Assembly (NCBI GenBank): GCA_963658085.1
Contig: CAVKOU010000001.1
Location: 109,833-173,832, forward strand
Length of the DNA stretch: 64,000 nt
Direction of reading: 5' to 3'
DNA from: CAKRJP01 sp963658085
Lineage (GTDB): Bacteria; Bacillota; Clostridia; Lachnospirales; Lachnospiraceae
Shown here: positions 16,890 through 26,384 of the stretch, piece after piece
Layout: every line of letters starts with the position of its first letter
Position numbering within the stretch: position 1 is the first letter of the stretch
Notes under the pieces: generated by a model
Database searches by the model: none
What the model was told of the DNA's origin: nothing
Seen by the model: only the letters and a program-made list of their open reading frames with translations
Program-made: the position numbers and the translations under genes

Positions 16890-17803
16890 GAGAAAAATTT
16901 TTTTGCATAAATAATATCTTGATCCACCTGCTTTTTCATAAGCTCTACACTTTGGAATTTTTGTTCCGGACGTTTGTATTCTAATAATTCAATACGAACC
17001 TCCTTGTCATAGGCATTACCACTATAATCAAATAAAAAAGCTTCTATGGAAACCTGACGTTCATTGGTTACCGTCGGTTTAACTCCTATATTGGATACGG
17101 AATGATATTTTTTCCCATCCAAATATACATCTGCCATGTAGACCCCTCTTGGAGGAACGATCTTGTATTCCGGCCACATGACATTCACAGTCGGGAACCC
17201 CAGGGTCCTTCCAAGCTGCCTTCCATGGATCACAACTCCGGATATTTCGAACGGATAACCTAAAAGCGTATTTACCAGCCTTATATCCCCTTTTTTTAAG
17301 GATTCCCGAATGTAAGTGCTGCTGATGATATGATTCTGATAACGCTTCTTTTCTATTATAAGAAGTTTAAATCCATAGACCTTCGACAATTCCTCAAGTA
17401 GCTTCGTATCTCCCCCTTTGTTTTTCCCAAAGGAGAAATCCGGTCCCACCACCACATATTTTGCATGAAAGAGTCCTACGACAATATCCTTTACAAAATC
17501 CTCCGGCTCCATCTGGCTAAACTCCCAATCAAAAGGAAACATCACACCGTGATCCACAAGACCTTTCAAATGTTTTACTCGTTCTTCCTTTGTCATAAGA
17601 ACCTGAGGCTTCATGCCTTTTTTCTTCCAGAAGTCATACATATCAAAGGCACATACTACACTTTGCAATCCTTCTTTTTTTGCCAGGCTGGATACCTTCT
17701 CCACCAAAAGCATATGGCCTTCATGAAGTCCATCGAACTTTCCAAAGGTAATGGCCGACGGACCACAGATCTCATATTTTTTCAGTTTATCTTTCTCTAT
17801 CAT
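16877..17803 (-). CDS. ribF: Bifunctional riboflavin kinase/FAD synthetase
   Basis: Makes FMN and then FAD. The N-terminal nucleotidyltransferase domain has GKFDGLHEGH (21-30), a HxGH-type site, and SSTYIRESL. The C-terminal kinase domain has GRTLGFPTVNV and PRGVYMADV. ATG 17803 is preferred to an in-frame ATG at 17830 because GAGGA lies at reasonable spacing and only a 4-bp gap to truB results. truB-ribF-rpsO is a standard firmicute order. Confidence 0.94.
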   Translation of the reverse strand: MIEKDKLKKYEICGPSAITFGKFDGLHEGHMLLVEKVSSLAKKEGLQSVVCAFDMYDFWKKKGMKPQVLMTKEERVKHLKGLVDHGVMFPFDWEFSQMEPEDFVKDIVVGLFHAKYVVVGPDFSFGKNKGGDTKLLEELSKVYGFKLLIIEKKRYQNHIISSTYIRESLKKGDIRLVNTLLGYPFEISGVVIHGRQLGRTLGFPTVNVMWPEYKIVPPRGVYMADVYLDGKKYHSVSNIGVKPTVTNERQVSIEAFLFDYSGNAYDKEVRIELLEYKRPEQKFQSVELMKKQVDQDIIYAKKFFSLQV

Positions 17804-17807
17804 GAGT

Positions 17808-18719
17808 TCAAACTTCCTCTTCTCCCGCATAAAACATCTTTACAATGCGATAATCCCTTGGAGTTTTCTTATACAGAGCCAAGAACTTTCCGGACTCCGT
17901 ATATAAACGAAATAACTGATCTACCTCTGCTTTCTCATAAGCTATAACGCCCTTTTTCGGCAAAGGATTCCCATTAAAGGCCAGACTTTCATAATCTGCC
18001 TTCACCTTCATCTCAGGATATTGCAAGAAAACAGAATCCACAGGCCTTAGAATCTCTTCCAAGCTTCCTTCTTCCTGCATCTCCTGAATTTCTTTTAAAG
18101 TCAAAGCATCCCGCAAGTGAAATCTTCCCACTGCAATACGCTCCAACTCCTCCATACATCCACCTACTCCCAATTTTTCTCCTACATCGTGACACAGCGT
18201 CCGGATGTAAGTTCCCTTAGAACAGGTTACGGTAAAAGAAACTCTCGGAAGATCCATTTCTTCGATTTTAATCTCATGGATCTTCACCGGTCTGCTTTTT
18301 CGCTCAATGGTTTTTCCTTCTCTGGCAAGCTCATAGAGCTTTTTCCCGTTTACTTTCAACGCGGAGTACATAGGTGGAATCTGTTCATACTCTCCCACAA
18401 AGGATAAAATCGCATCCCGAACTTCTGCTTCCTGTAGATTCGCCGGATTTTCTTCTTTTAAAATCTCCCCGGAAATATCCTGGGTATCAGTCGTAATTCC
18501 AAGACGAAGAACAGCCCGGTAGGTTTTGTCCTTGTCGGTCAAAAGATCACAAACCTTTGTAGCCTTTCCCAAGCATACCGGCAGCACGCCTGTGGCATCA
18601 GGATCCAAAGTTCCTGTATGACCGATCTTTTTCTGTCCTACAATTCCCCGAAGCTTGGCCACCACATCATGGGAAGTATATCCTTTTTCTTTATATACAT
18701 TTAAAATTCCATGGACCAT
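17808..18719 (-). CDS. truB: tRNA pseudouridine(55) synthase
   Basis: Modifies U55 in the T loop of tRNA. The catalytic motif GHTGTLDPDATGVLP places the nucleophile Asp at residue 39. YSALKVNGKKLYELAREGK and a KGTYIRTL motif follow, and the C-terminus has a PUA-like region. 303 residues, standard length. Confidence 0.97.
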   Translation of the reverse strand: MVHGILNVYKEKGYTSHDVVAKLRGIVGQKKIGHTGTLDPDATGVLPVCLGKATKVCDLLTDKDKTYRAVLRLGITTDTQDISGEILKEENPANLQEAEVRDAILSFVGEYEQIPPMYSALKVNGKKLYELAREGKTIERKSRPVKIHEIKIEEMDLPRVSFTVTCSKGTYIRTLCHDVGEKLGVGGCMEELERIAVGRFHLRDALTLKEIQEMQEEGSLEEILRPVDSVFLQYPEMKVKADYESLAFNGNPLPKKGVIAYEKAEVDQLFRLYTESGKFLALYKKTPRDYRIVKMFYAGEEEV

Positions 18720-18736
18720 CCTATCTTCCTCTTTGC

Positions 18737-19681
18737 TTAATCCCTTAACTGCTCTTTTAGTTCCGTTAAAAGTTTGTTTATAATCTCTTCCGATGTCCCA
18801 TCCATGCTGGCGCCGGAAGCTTTGATGTGACCGCCCCCTCCAAAGGTTACTGCCACTTTGCTTACATCCACATAATCCTTGGCACGAAGGCTAATCTTGT
18901 AGGAGTTCTCTCCCGTCTGATATAAAAAGATGGCTACTTCTACTCCCTTGGTGATACGAAGCTGACTGACAATGGCATCAAGATCCTTAGGATTTGCCTG
19001 AAGTTCTTCCATTTCTTTTGTAGTGATTACAGAAGAAATCACCTTTCCGCCTTCGTGTAATCTGCTTTTATTTAAGGCAATTCCAAGCATACGATTCTGT
19101 ATATAAGTTTTTTCATAATAAGTATCTGTAATAAGAGTCGGAGCATCCACACCTTTTTCCAAAAGCTTTGCCGCTACTCGAAAGGTAGATGGCTTCGCGC
19201 AGGAATATTGGAAAACTCCTGTATCGTGCACAATACCCAGATATAGAGCCGTTGCGATTTCAAGCGTAATCTTCTTATCTTCCATTACATGATATACAAG
19301 CTCTGCAGTGGAACTGGCATCCGGAACAATATAGCTGTCATCTGCAAAAGCTGTATTACTGATATGATGGTCAATACAATAGGTGCGTTTTGCATCTTCA
19401 AAGAGTTTTCCTGAAAATCCAAGACGATCTTCGTCTCCACAATCCAGACAGATAAAAAGATCATAACAGGTTTCCGGTATTTCATGAATGATCTGATCCG
19501 TTCCCACGATGCACTTATATTCTTCCGCAATCTCTTCTAAATATACATCCACATTACACTCAGGATACCATTTTCGGATATATTCAGCCAAAGCCATACA
19601 AGATCCTACACAGTCCCCATCAGGCCTCACATGGCCACCTATAGCTACATTTTTTACCTCTCCAAGAATTTGATCTATCAT
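18737..19681 (-). CDS. nrnA: DHH-family oligoribonuclease / pAp phosphatase NrnA
   Basis: Degrades nano-RNAs and 3'-phosphoadenosine 5'-phosphate. The DHH domain shows GHVRPDGDCVGS (16-27), DCGD and the signature YCIDHHISN (about 105); the C-terminal DHHA1 domain ends with FGGGGHIKASG. 314 residues. It overlaps rbfA by four bases (ATGA), so the pair is coupled within the infB cluster. Confidence 0.95.
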   Translation of the reverse strand: MIDQILGEVKNVAIGGHVRPDGDCVGSCMALAEYIRKWYPECNVDVYLEEIAEEYKCIVGTDQIIHEIPETCYDLFICLDCGDEDRLGFSGKLFEDAKRTYCIDHHISNTAFADDSYIVPDASSTAELVYHVMEDKKITLEIATALYLGIVHDTGVFQYSCAKPSTFRVAAKLLEKGVDAPTLITDTYYEKTYIQNRMLGIALNKSRLHEGGKVISSVITTKEMEELQANPKDLDAIVSQLRITKGVEVAIFLYQTGENSYKISLRAKDYVDVSKVAVTFGGGGHIKASGASMDGTSEEIINKLLTELKEQLRD

Positions 19682-20067
19682 ACTTCTGCCTCTTTTGTTT
19701 CGTCCTCATCAGAGATATCTTTGGTTACTTCCTCGATCTTCTTAGACATATTTACGCCATATTCAATGGATTGATCCATAACAAATGTAAGCTCCGGTGT
19801 GTTGCGCATATTCAAAGTATGAGCAAGTTCTCTACGAATGTAGCCGGAAGCACTCTTAAGGCCGGCCAAAGTATCCTCCTGTGCCTTTTCATCTCCCAAA
19901 ACGCTGATATATACCTTACAAGTCTTAAGATCCGGTGCCACCTCGCATGCTACCACAGAAGTCCAAGGAGCAATTCTTGGATCCTTGATCCCTCCACGGA
20001 TAATATTAGACAGCTCATGCTGTACTTCCGTATTTACTCTTGTATTTTTAATGCTTCTTTTTCTCAT
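19678..20067 (-). CDS. rbfA: Ribosome-binding factor A
   Basis: Late 30S maturation factor with a KH-like fold. Residues NTEVQHELSNIIRGGIKDPRI and LKSASGYIRRELA are diagnostic. An in-frame TTG at 20073 is also possible, but ATG 20067 gives the usual RKRSIKN start. Stop overlaps the nrnA start by four bases. C-terminal about 20 residues are acidic. Confidence 0.94.
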   Translation of the reverse strand: MRKRSIKNTRVNTEVQHELSNIIRGGIKDPRIAPWTSVVACEVAPDLKTCKVYISVLGDEKAQEDTLAGLKSASGYIRRELAHTLNMRNTPELTFVMDQSIEYGVNMSKKIEEVTKDISDEDETKEAEV

Positions 20068-20148
20068 AATCAAACATCACTTTCTTTATACTGAAAGGAT
20101 CGAAGTTCCTAGAATCAGGAACTTCGATCTTATACTAGGATTCAAAAT

Positions 20149-22980
20149 CTATTGTCTTGGTACTTCTACCATCTTGAATGCTTCTACAATATCTAATTCC
20201 TTCACATCATTGAAGTTTTCAAATACAAATCCACACTCATATCCGGCTTTTACTTCTTTTACATCATCCTTAAATCTACGAAGAGACGCAAGACCGCCTT
20301 CAAATACCACTACTCCGTCACGGGTGATACGTACAGAACAGTCTCTCTCAAAGAAACCGTCTAAGACATAAGATCCTGCGATGGTTCCTACACCGGAAGC
20401 CTTGAACAGCTGACGAACTTCCGCATGTCCTAATACTTTCTCCTCAAAGATCGGATCAAGCATACCCTTCATAGCTGCTTCTACATCCTCGATTGCCTGG
20501 TAAATGACTCTGTAGAGACGAACATCTACACCTTCTCTGTCGGCAGTATCCTTAGCTACTGCATCCGGTCTTACATTAAATCCAATAATAATAGCGTTGG
20601 ATGCAGATGCAAGAGAAACGTCAGACTCATTAATGGCACCAACACCACCGTGAATTACCTTAACAACGACCTCTTCATTAGAAAGCTTCAAGAGACTCTG
20701 TTTTACTGCTTCCACAGAACCCTGAACATCTGCCTTAACCACGATGTTAAGTTCCTTAAGATTTCCTTCCTGAATACGATCAAAGAGATCATCCAGAGAA
20801 AGCTTGCTCTTGGTATCTTCCAAAAGTTTTACCTTGTTCTGTGCAATAAAGGTTTCAGCAAAGTTTCTTGCTTCCTTCTCATTCGCACAACCTACAAATA
20901 CCTCACCGGCATTTGGAACATCATCAAGACCTAAAATCTCCACCGGAGTAGAAGGTCCTGCTTCTTTTACACGTCTTCCCTTATCGTCCATCATGGCTCT
21001 TACTTTACCATGGGCAGATCCTGCCGCAATGGAATCACCGACTCTAAGAGTTCCCTTCTGAACCAATACGGTAGCAACAGGTCCTCTTCCCTTGTCAAGC
21101 TGTGCTTCCAAAACAAGACCTCTTGCACGACGATTTGGATTAGCCTTAAGTTCCATAACCTCTGCAGTAAGAAGAACCATCTCGAGAAGCTCCTCTAAAC
21201 CTTCACCTGTCTTTGCAGATACAGGAACAAAAATGGTGCTTCCGCCCCAATCCTCAGGAATCAGCTCATACTCTGTCATCTCCTGTTTTACGCGCTCGAT
21301 GTTAGCACTTGGCTTATCCATCTTATTGACAGCAACAATGATCTCAACGCCTGCTGCCTTTGCATGGTTAATAGCCTCTACCGTCTGTGGCATAACACCG
21401 TCATCTGCCGCAACAACAAGGATTGCAATATCCGTAGAGCTTGCACCACGCATACGCATAGCTGTAAATGCCTCATGTCCCGGAGTATCAAGGAAAGTAA
21501 TGGTCTCGTCCTTCACTTTTACAACAGAAGCTCCGATATGCTGGGTGATACCACCAGCCTCTCCGCCGATTACATCGGTATGACGGATAGCATCCAAAAG
21601 AGAAGTTTTACCGTGGTCAACGTGTCCCATAACACATACAACCGGCGGACGTTTCTTCATCTTCTTAACATCCTCTTCTTCTTCTTTCAGAAGTTCTTCG
21701 ATAACATCTACAACTTCTTCCTTCTCGCAAAGGATCTCGAATTCCATCGCAATCTCTTCTGCCGTCTCGTAGTTGATCTCCTGGTTTACAGTTACGATCT
21801 TCCCCTGCATAAACAGTTTCTTTACAATAACGGAAGGTACTACCTTCATCTTATCTGCCAGTTCTTTGATGGTGAGAACCTCTGGGATCACGATTGACTT
21901 AATTTCCTCTTCCACCTTCTGCTGCTTCTGCTGTGGCTTCTGCATCTGAGGCTTGTCATTTTTCTTCTTTCCCTTGTTCATCTGCTCATCTTCATGATCT
22001 CTGCGATAATCTTTCTTCTTGTTATGAGCTTCGTTGGCCTTGCGCTTATTGTTCTGTGGCTTCTGCTGTCCATCAACCACCGGTGCAGGAGCCGCTCCTC
22101 TGCGATCATTGTTTCTGCGATCGTTATTTCTATCTGTGCGGTCGTTTCTGTCCCCACGGTTGTTATTTCTGAAATCTGTGCGGTCGTTTCTGTCCCCACG
22201 GTTGTTATTTCTGAAATCTGTGCGATCGTTTCTGTCTCCACGGTTGTTGTTTCTGGAATCTGAGCGATCGTTTCTGTCTCCGCGGTTGTTATTTCTGAAA
22301 TCTCCACGGTCATTGTTTCTGCGATCGTTATTTCTATCTGTGCGATCATTTCTGTCCCCGCGGTTGTTATTTCTGAAATCTCCTCTATCGCCTCTTCCTC
22401 TATTATTTTCGGAATTTCTGCGATCTGTATTCTCCTGAGAACGCTCGTTAGAAACTCTTACCTCACTTGGCTTTGCTGTCTTTGGAGCTTCTTTTACCTC
22501 CACCGACTTTTCAGCGACAGCTTCCACTGCCTTTGCCGGAGCCTTTACCGGAGCTTCCACCGGTTTTTCTACCGGCTTAGCAACAGGTTTTACTTCCGGC
22601 TCTTTTACAGCCTCTACCGGTTTTGCCGGTGCAGCCTTCTTAGAAGGACGGCCATTATTTACCTCCATTAATTTTCCCTGGTGACGAGAAGAGGTTCCGG
22701 CTGCGCCTGCTGCCTGTCGACCATTTGCAGGTCTTCTGCCCTGCTGTTTTCCCTGCTTTGTATTCTGCGGACGGAAGACACGTACTACATTTTTCTTTTT
22801 CGGTGCTCCCTCAGTCTTAGCGTCCCCTTTCTTAAAAGCTTCTCTAACACTTCCTGCAGTCTCTTCATCCACACCACTTGCGTGGGTGGCCTGTATATTT
22901 TTATCTTCCAAGAACTTTACAATGGCGCTACTTTCAACTCCAAGCTCTTTGGCAAGATCATGTATGATAATCTTTGACAT
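20149..22980 (-). CDS. infB: Translation initiation factor IF-2
   Basis: GTPase that places fMet-tRNA on the 30S subunit. The C-terminal half has an IF2_N domain, G1 GHVDHGKTSLLDAI, DTPGHEAFTAMR, NKMDK and the C1/C2 domains. The N-terminus starts with a second IF2_N helix set (MSKIIIHDLAKELGV), then a basic/Pro-rich linker and a low-complexity block with five copies of RNNNRGDRNDR. ATG 22980 follows GGAGG at a better distance than the TTG at 22986. 943 residues. Confidence 0.98.
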   Translation of the reverse strand: MSKIIIHDLAKELGVESSAIVKFLEDKNIQATHASGVDEETAGSVREAFKKGDAKTEGAPKKKNVVRVFRPQNTKQGKQQGRRPANGRQAAGAAGTSSRHQGKLMEVNNGRPSKKAAPAKPVEAVKEPEVKPVAKPVEKPVEAPVKAPAKAVEAVAEKSVEVKEAPKTAKPSEVRVSNERSQENTDRRNSENNRGRGDRGDFRNNNRGDRNDRTDRNNDRRNNDRGDFRNNNRGDRNDRSDSRNNNRGDRNDRTDFRNNNRGDRNDRTDFRNNNRGDRNDRTDRNNDRRNNDRRGAAPAPVVDGQQKPQNNKRKANEAHNKKKDYRRDHEDEQMNKGKKKNDKPQMQKPQQKQQKVEEEIKSIVIPEVLTIKELADKMKVVPSVIVKKLFMQGKIVTVNQEINYETAEEIAMEFEILCEKEEVVDVIEELLKEEEEDVKKMKKRPPVVCVMGHVDHGKTSLLDAIRHTDVIGGEAGGITQHIGASVVKVKDETITFLDTPGHEAFTAMRMRGASSTDIAILVVAADDGVMPQTVEAINHAKAAGVEIIVAVNKMDKPSANIERVKQEMTEYELIPEDWGGSTIFVPVSAKTGEGLEELLEMVLLTAEVMELKANPNRRARGLVLEAQLDKGRGPVATVLVQKGTLRVGDSIAAGSAHGKVRAMMDDKGRRVKEAGPSTPVEILGLDDVPNAGEVFVGCANEKEARNFAETFIAQNKVKLLEDTKSKLSLDDLFDRIQEGNLKELNIVVKADVQGSVEAVKQSLLKLSNEEVVVKVIHGGVGAINESDVSLASASNAIIIGFNVRPDAVAKDTADREGVDVRLYRVIYQAIEDVEAAMKGMLDPIFEEKVLGHAEVRQLFKASGVGTIAGSYVLDGFFERDCSVRITRDGVVVFEGGLASLRRFKDDVKEVKAGYECGFVFENFNDVKELDIVEAFKMVEVPRQ
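22099..22388 (-). repeat. In-frame repeats encoding RNNNRGDRNDR units in InfB
   Basis: Imperfect tandem DNA repeats of about 42 bp encode five RNNNRGDRNDR units plus two RNNDRRNND variants within the N-terminal linker. Unit length is a multiple of three, so the reading frame is preserved. Confidence 0.85.
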
Positions 22981-23020
22981 TAACAACTACCTCCTCTATG
23001 CAATCTTCTATGCAACCTCA

Positions 23021-23329
23021 TTACTCATGATTTATCTTTTTAATGATTCCCTTTGCAAACCCTTCATCTGTTACCGCAAGGGACGCCCGAAATTCTTTCC
23101 CCATGGCATGTCCTAGGGACACCTTATCTCCATAGCAATACATGGGCACATGATAGAATTCACACATATTCCGAAACATCTTCTTTGTATTATCCGAGGC
23201 ATCCTCCGCCACTAATACAAGAAATGCTTTTCCACTTTTTACTTCCTTTTCCGTACAAAACTCACCGCTGGCAGTTTTTCCTGCCTTGGTAGCCATACCT
23301 ACAAGGGATAAGATCTTATCTTGATTCAA
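23021..23329 (-). CDS. ylxQ: L7Ae-family RNA-binding protein YlxQ
   Basis: Small K-turn-binding type protein between rnpM and infB. NQDKILSLVGMATKAGKTASGEF and the YGDKVSLGHAMGKE ending are characteristic. The best start is TTG at 23329: AAGGAG lies about 10 bases before it and the protein then begins at the family N-terminus. It overlaps rnpM by 14 bp. A start at ATG 23359 is possible but lacks this spacing. Confidence 0.82.
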   Translation of the reverse strand: MNQDKILSLVGMATKAGKTASGEFCTEKEVKSGKAFLVLVAEDASDNTKKMFRNMCEFYHVPMYCYGDKVSLGHAMGKEFRASLAVTDEGFAKGIIKKINHE

Positions 23330-23594
23330 GTGCTTCCATCTCCTTTTCAAGCGTCTCATATACTTCTGTTGGGATGGCCTGACCAAAGGAGCGCTCAAGC
23401 CCGTGGCTTTTTATCGCTCTCAAAAGGCACTCTCTCTTCGGACAAATATAGGCGCCCCTTCCATTTTTCTTTCCGGTGGCATCTAACTCAAACTGTCCTT
23501 CCTTGTCCCGAATGATTCGGATCATTTCCTTCTTGCTTTTCATTTCCTGACATCCCACACATTTGCGCATAGGAATTTTCTTTGTCATACCCAA
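23316..23594 (-). CDS. rnpM: RNase P modulator RnpM (YlxR)
   Basis: 92-residue YlxR-family protein, RNA-binding; in B. subtilis it modulates RNase P. RKCVGCQEMKSKKEMIRI at the start (CxxC), GRGAYICPKRECL in the middle. TTG at 23594 has AGGAG at good distance; ATG 23588 is the alternative. Confidence 0.88.
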   Translation of the reverse strand: MGMTKKIPMRKCVGCQEMKSKKEMIRIIRDKEGQFELDATGKKNGRGAYICPKRECLLRAIKSHGLERSFGQAIPTEVYETLEKEMEALESR

Positions 23595-23614
23595 CTTTTT
23601 ATCACTCCTTGTGA

Positions 23615-24865
23615 TTAAACTTCCTGAAAGACTGCTTCTTCTGACGCTTCTGTCTCTTCTTCGTCTACTGCTACATCATCTTCTGCAACTTCTTCAAAAG
23701 AAACATCAGCGGAATCCTCATACTCCTCAGTTCCTAATTCATCCTCATAGTACTCTTCAGACTCATCATAGTACTCTTCTTCGTATACACCCTCGCTATA
23801 GCTTGCATAATCCTCCGGAAGTTCTCCGGAGGCAATTGCCTGGGTCTCACTCTTAATATCGATTTTATATCCGGTCAGTCTTGCCGCAAGTCTTGCATTC
23901 TGACCTTCCTTACCGATTGCCAAAGACAACTGATTGTCCGGAACGATTACACTGGCAGTCTTGTCATCCGGATCCGCTAATACGGAAATTACCTTCGCCG
24001 GACTAAGAGCATTCTCCACTAAAATTCCCGGGTTATCACTCCAGTTAATGATATCAATCTTCTCTCCGCGAAGCTCCTGAACGATAGCATTTACTCTTGC
24101 GCCCTGCATACCTACACAGGATCCTACCGGATCTACATCCGGATCATTGGACCAGACAGCAATTTTACTTCTGCTTCCCGCTTCTCTGGCAATTCCCTTT
24201 ACTTCTACAACACCATCCTGGATCTCTGTAACCTCTGCCTCAAAAAGACGCTTTACAAGATTCGGATGGGTACGGGAAATCACGACTCTCGGTCCCTTTG
24301 TATGATCTTCTACATTTACAATATATAATTTAATACGATCAGTAGGTTCAAACTTCTCTGTCTTTACCTGCTCATTTTCTCTAAGAAGAGCATCGGTCTT
24401 ACCAATGTTCACACTAATATTCTTTCCAACATAGCGCTGTACCACACCGGTAACAATGTCTCCCTCTTTCTCATAATACTGGTTGTAAACAACCTTTCTT
24501 TCTTCCTCACGGATTTTCTGTAAAATCTGATTTTTGGCATTCTGTGTTGCGATACGTCCAAAAGATTTAGACTCTACCGGAATCTGAACGATATCACCAA
24601 GCTCGAAGCTGTCATCAATAGCTCTTGCATCCTCCAGGCTGATCTGTTCTACCTTATCTTCTACTTCCTCTACAACAACTTTCTCTGCAAAGAGCTTGTA
24701 ATCGCAGGTATCGTAATCCATCACCAATTTGATATTATCATTCTTACCAAAATGATTCTTGCAGGCATCCATAAGGGATTTTTCAATGGATTCTAAAATA
24801 GATTTCTTTGGAATCTCTCTCTCCTTTTCAAGGACATTTAACGCTTCTAATAATTCTGTATTCAT
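23615..24865 (-). CDS. nusA: Transcription termination/antitermination protein NusA
   Basis: RNA-polymerase-binding factor. N-terminal domain, S1 (about 130-200), then KH1/KH2 with SNDPDVDPVGSCVGMQGARV, EKIDIINWSDNP and LAIGKEGQNARLAARLTG. The last about 65 residues are dominated by Glu, Asp and Tyr, an acidic tail absent from B. subtilis NusA. 416 residues. It begins the classic nusA-rnpM-ylxQ-infB run, 14 bp after rimP. Confidence 0.96.
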   Translation of the reverse strand: MNTELLEALNVLEKEREIPKKSILESIEKSLMDACKNHFGKNDNIKLVMDYDTCDYKLFAEKVVVEEVEDKVEQISLEDARAIDDSFELGDIVQIPVESKSFGRIATQNAKNQILQKIREEERKVVYNQYYEKEGDIVTGVVQRYVGKNISVNIGKTDALLRENEQVKTEKFEPTDRIKLYIVNVEDHTKGPRVVISRTHPNLVKRLFEAEVTEIQDGVVEVKGIAREAGSRSKIAVWSNDPDVDPVGSCVGMQGARVNAIVQELRGEKIDIINWSDNPGILVENALSPAKVISVLADPDDKTASVIVPDNQLSLAIGKEGQNARLAARLTGYKIDIKSETQAIASGELPEDYASYSEGVYEEEYYDESEEYYEDELGTEEYEDSADVSFEEVAEDDVAVDEEETEASEEAVFQEV

Positions 24866-24879
24866 GATTTACCTCCTGA

Positions 24880-25344
24880 TTAGAAATCAAATGCAAGGCG
24901 GATAAGCGCGATCTCGCTCTTGTCAAAAACTCTGTCTTTTTCATCTTCTTCTATAGTAACGGTATTGTCATCATAGGCTTTTAAAATACCGGTAAATTCT
25001 TTTCTCTTCTCGACCATGCGGTAGGTGCGAACCTCTACAAGTTCTCCTAGACTTCTCTTGAAATCCTTCTCTTTCTTCAAAGGTCTTCCAAGACCCGGAG
25101 AGCTTACTTCTAAAATATAGGCATCCTCTACATAATCCTTTTCATCTAACAAATCGGATAACTTACGGCTTACAAGTTCACAGTCATTTACTGAGATTCC
25201 TCCCGGTTTGTCAATATAGGCTCTTAAATACCAGTTGCCGCCTTCTTTTACATACTCAACGTCCACCAGTTCAAAGCCATTCTCTTCCATTATGGGAAGC
25301 AGTAACTCCTCTGTTTTTTGTTCGTAGATTTCTCTTTTTGACAA
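24880..25344 (-). CDS. rimP: Ribosome maturation factor RimP
   Basis: 154-residue 30S assembly factor. SRKLSDLLDEKDYVEDAYILEVSSPGLGRPL is diagnostic. TTG 25344 is the start: GGAGG lies nine bases upstream and the length matches the family; a longer in-frame reading to 25464 would run through the leader hairpin and promoter. Confidence 0.93.
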   Translation of the reverse strand: MSKREIYEQKTEELLLPIMEENGFELVDVEYVKEGGNWYLRAYIDKPGGISVNDCELVSRKLSDLLDEKDYVEDAYILEVSSPGLGRPLKKEKDFKRSLGELVEVRTYRMVEKRKEFTGILKAYDDNTVTIEEDEKDRVFDKSEIALIRLAFDF

Positions 25345-25382
25345 AGTATCTCTCCTCCTAAAAAATTCTCTAATCACGAAAT

Positions 25383-25407
25383 AAGAGTGGACATATTGCC
25401 CACTCTT
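25383..25407 (-). promoter_or_regulatory. Leader hairpin of the rimP-nusA operon
   Basis: Perfect 8-bp stem AAGAGTGG/CCACTCTT with a 9-nt loop, between the promoter and the rimP start. It is followed by ATTTCG, not a full U-tract, so it is a weak attenuator or a leader structure. Confidence 0.5.
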
Positions 25408-25435
25408 TTCGCCGATTTCTATGTAACTTTTCTCA

Positions 25436-25464
25436 AGTATATCACCAAACCAACGGTAAATCAA
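25436..25464 (-). promoter_or_regulatory. Promoter of the rimP-nusA-infB operon
   Basis: TTGATT (25459-25464), 17-bp spacer and TATACT with a TGn extension (25436-25441), overlapping the nudC stop codon. Confidence 0.68.
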
Positions 25465-26363
25465 GGCTTTTCCCGAAAAAACTCTTGATTTATGATACCC
25501 TCCTTGAATTTGATGATCATTTCATTGGTAAGACTACAGTCTTCGTCCTCCACGGTAATGTCCTTCCTATCAAACCATCCGGCCATGGAAAGTTCCTCTT
25601 TATCCAGGGTAATGGTTTCTTCTCCATCCAACTCGCAATAGTAGCCCACAAGTAGAGTATCACTAAAGGACCAGGGCTGGCACTTATAATAAGTAATATT
25701 CTTTACCTTAAGGCCCACTTCTTCCATAACTTCTCTTTGAACCGTCTCCTCCAGGGTTTCACCGATTTCTGTAAATCCTGCAAGGAGCGCGTACCTTGTA
25801 TAGCTTCTTCCATTGTACTTGGACATCAGAATTTTATCCCCATGAGTCACTCCCACGATCACCGCCGGACAGATTTTCGGAAATTCCATCTGCCCACAGT
25901 CCGGACAATGCATCATGCGTTCATGTTCATCAGGCTCCATTAAAGTTCCGCATTTTCCACAAAATCGTCTGGAGCCATACCACTGATATAACTGCCAGGC
26001 CGTCACTCCCGCAAAGCTTAGATACTTCGGCTCCTTTTCTCTTATACTTCGAATGTCCAGCCACTCATATCCATCCAAAACTTCCTGCTCTTTCAGAGAA
26101 TCTTCTGCCAAAACCTCCACCTGTTTACACAAGTAGTATCCCACTCCGTCTATTTCAAAAAGATAGATATAATCTTTATAGAGTTTTTCTGCATTAATTT
26201 TCTCCATCTGTTCTATTTTGTGAAACTTCGGAAAATGAATCTGCCCTTCCGTAAAACTTACCAGCACCTTACGTCCTTCATAGCACATAAGATAATCTTC
26301 TTTCTTTGGTTCCCTGGGGATATATTCATTGTGATACACATGAGGTGCAATATCCTGTATCAT
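25461..26363 (-). CDS. nudC: NAD(+) diphosphatase NudC
   Basis: Zn-binding Nudix hydrolase of NADH and NAD-capped RNA. The zinc ribbon is CGKCG...CPDCG; the Nudix box is GFTEIGETLEETVQREVMEE with all catalytic Glu in place. The NudC signature SQPWPFP reads CQPWSFSDTL. 300 residues, start 26363 after GGAG. Confidence 0.93.
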   Translation of the reverse strand: MIQDIAPHVYHNEYIPREPKKEDYLMCYEGRKVLVSFTEGQIHFPKFHKIEQMEKINAEKLYKDYIYLFEIDGVGYYLCKQVEVLAEDSLKEQEVLDGYEWLDIRSIREKEPKYLSFAGVTAWQLYQWYGSRRFCGKCGTLMEPDEHERMMHCPDCGQMEFPKICPAVIVGVTHGDKILMSKYNGRSYTRYALLAGFTEIGETLEETVQREVMEEVGLKVKNITYYKCQPWSFSDTLLVGYYCELDGEETITLDKEELSMAGWFDRKDITVEDEDCSLTNEMIIKFKEGIINQEFFREKP

Positions 26364-26384
26364 GTTGTAACTCTCCTTTTTTAT

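Noticed and set aside
22034..22438. Plus-strand open reading frames opposite the InfB repeat block
   Set aside because: They are repeat-driven shadow frames opposite a low-complexity coding region; no SD or family match.
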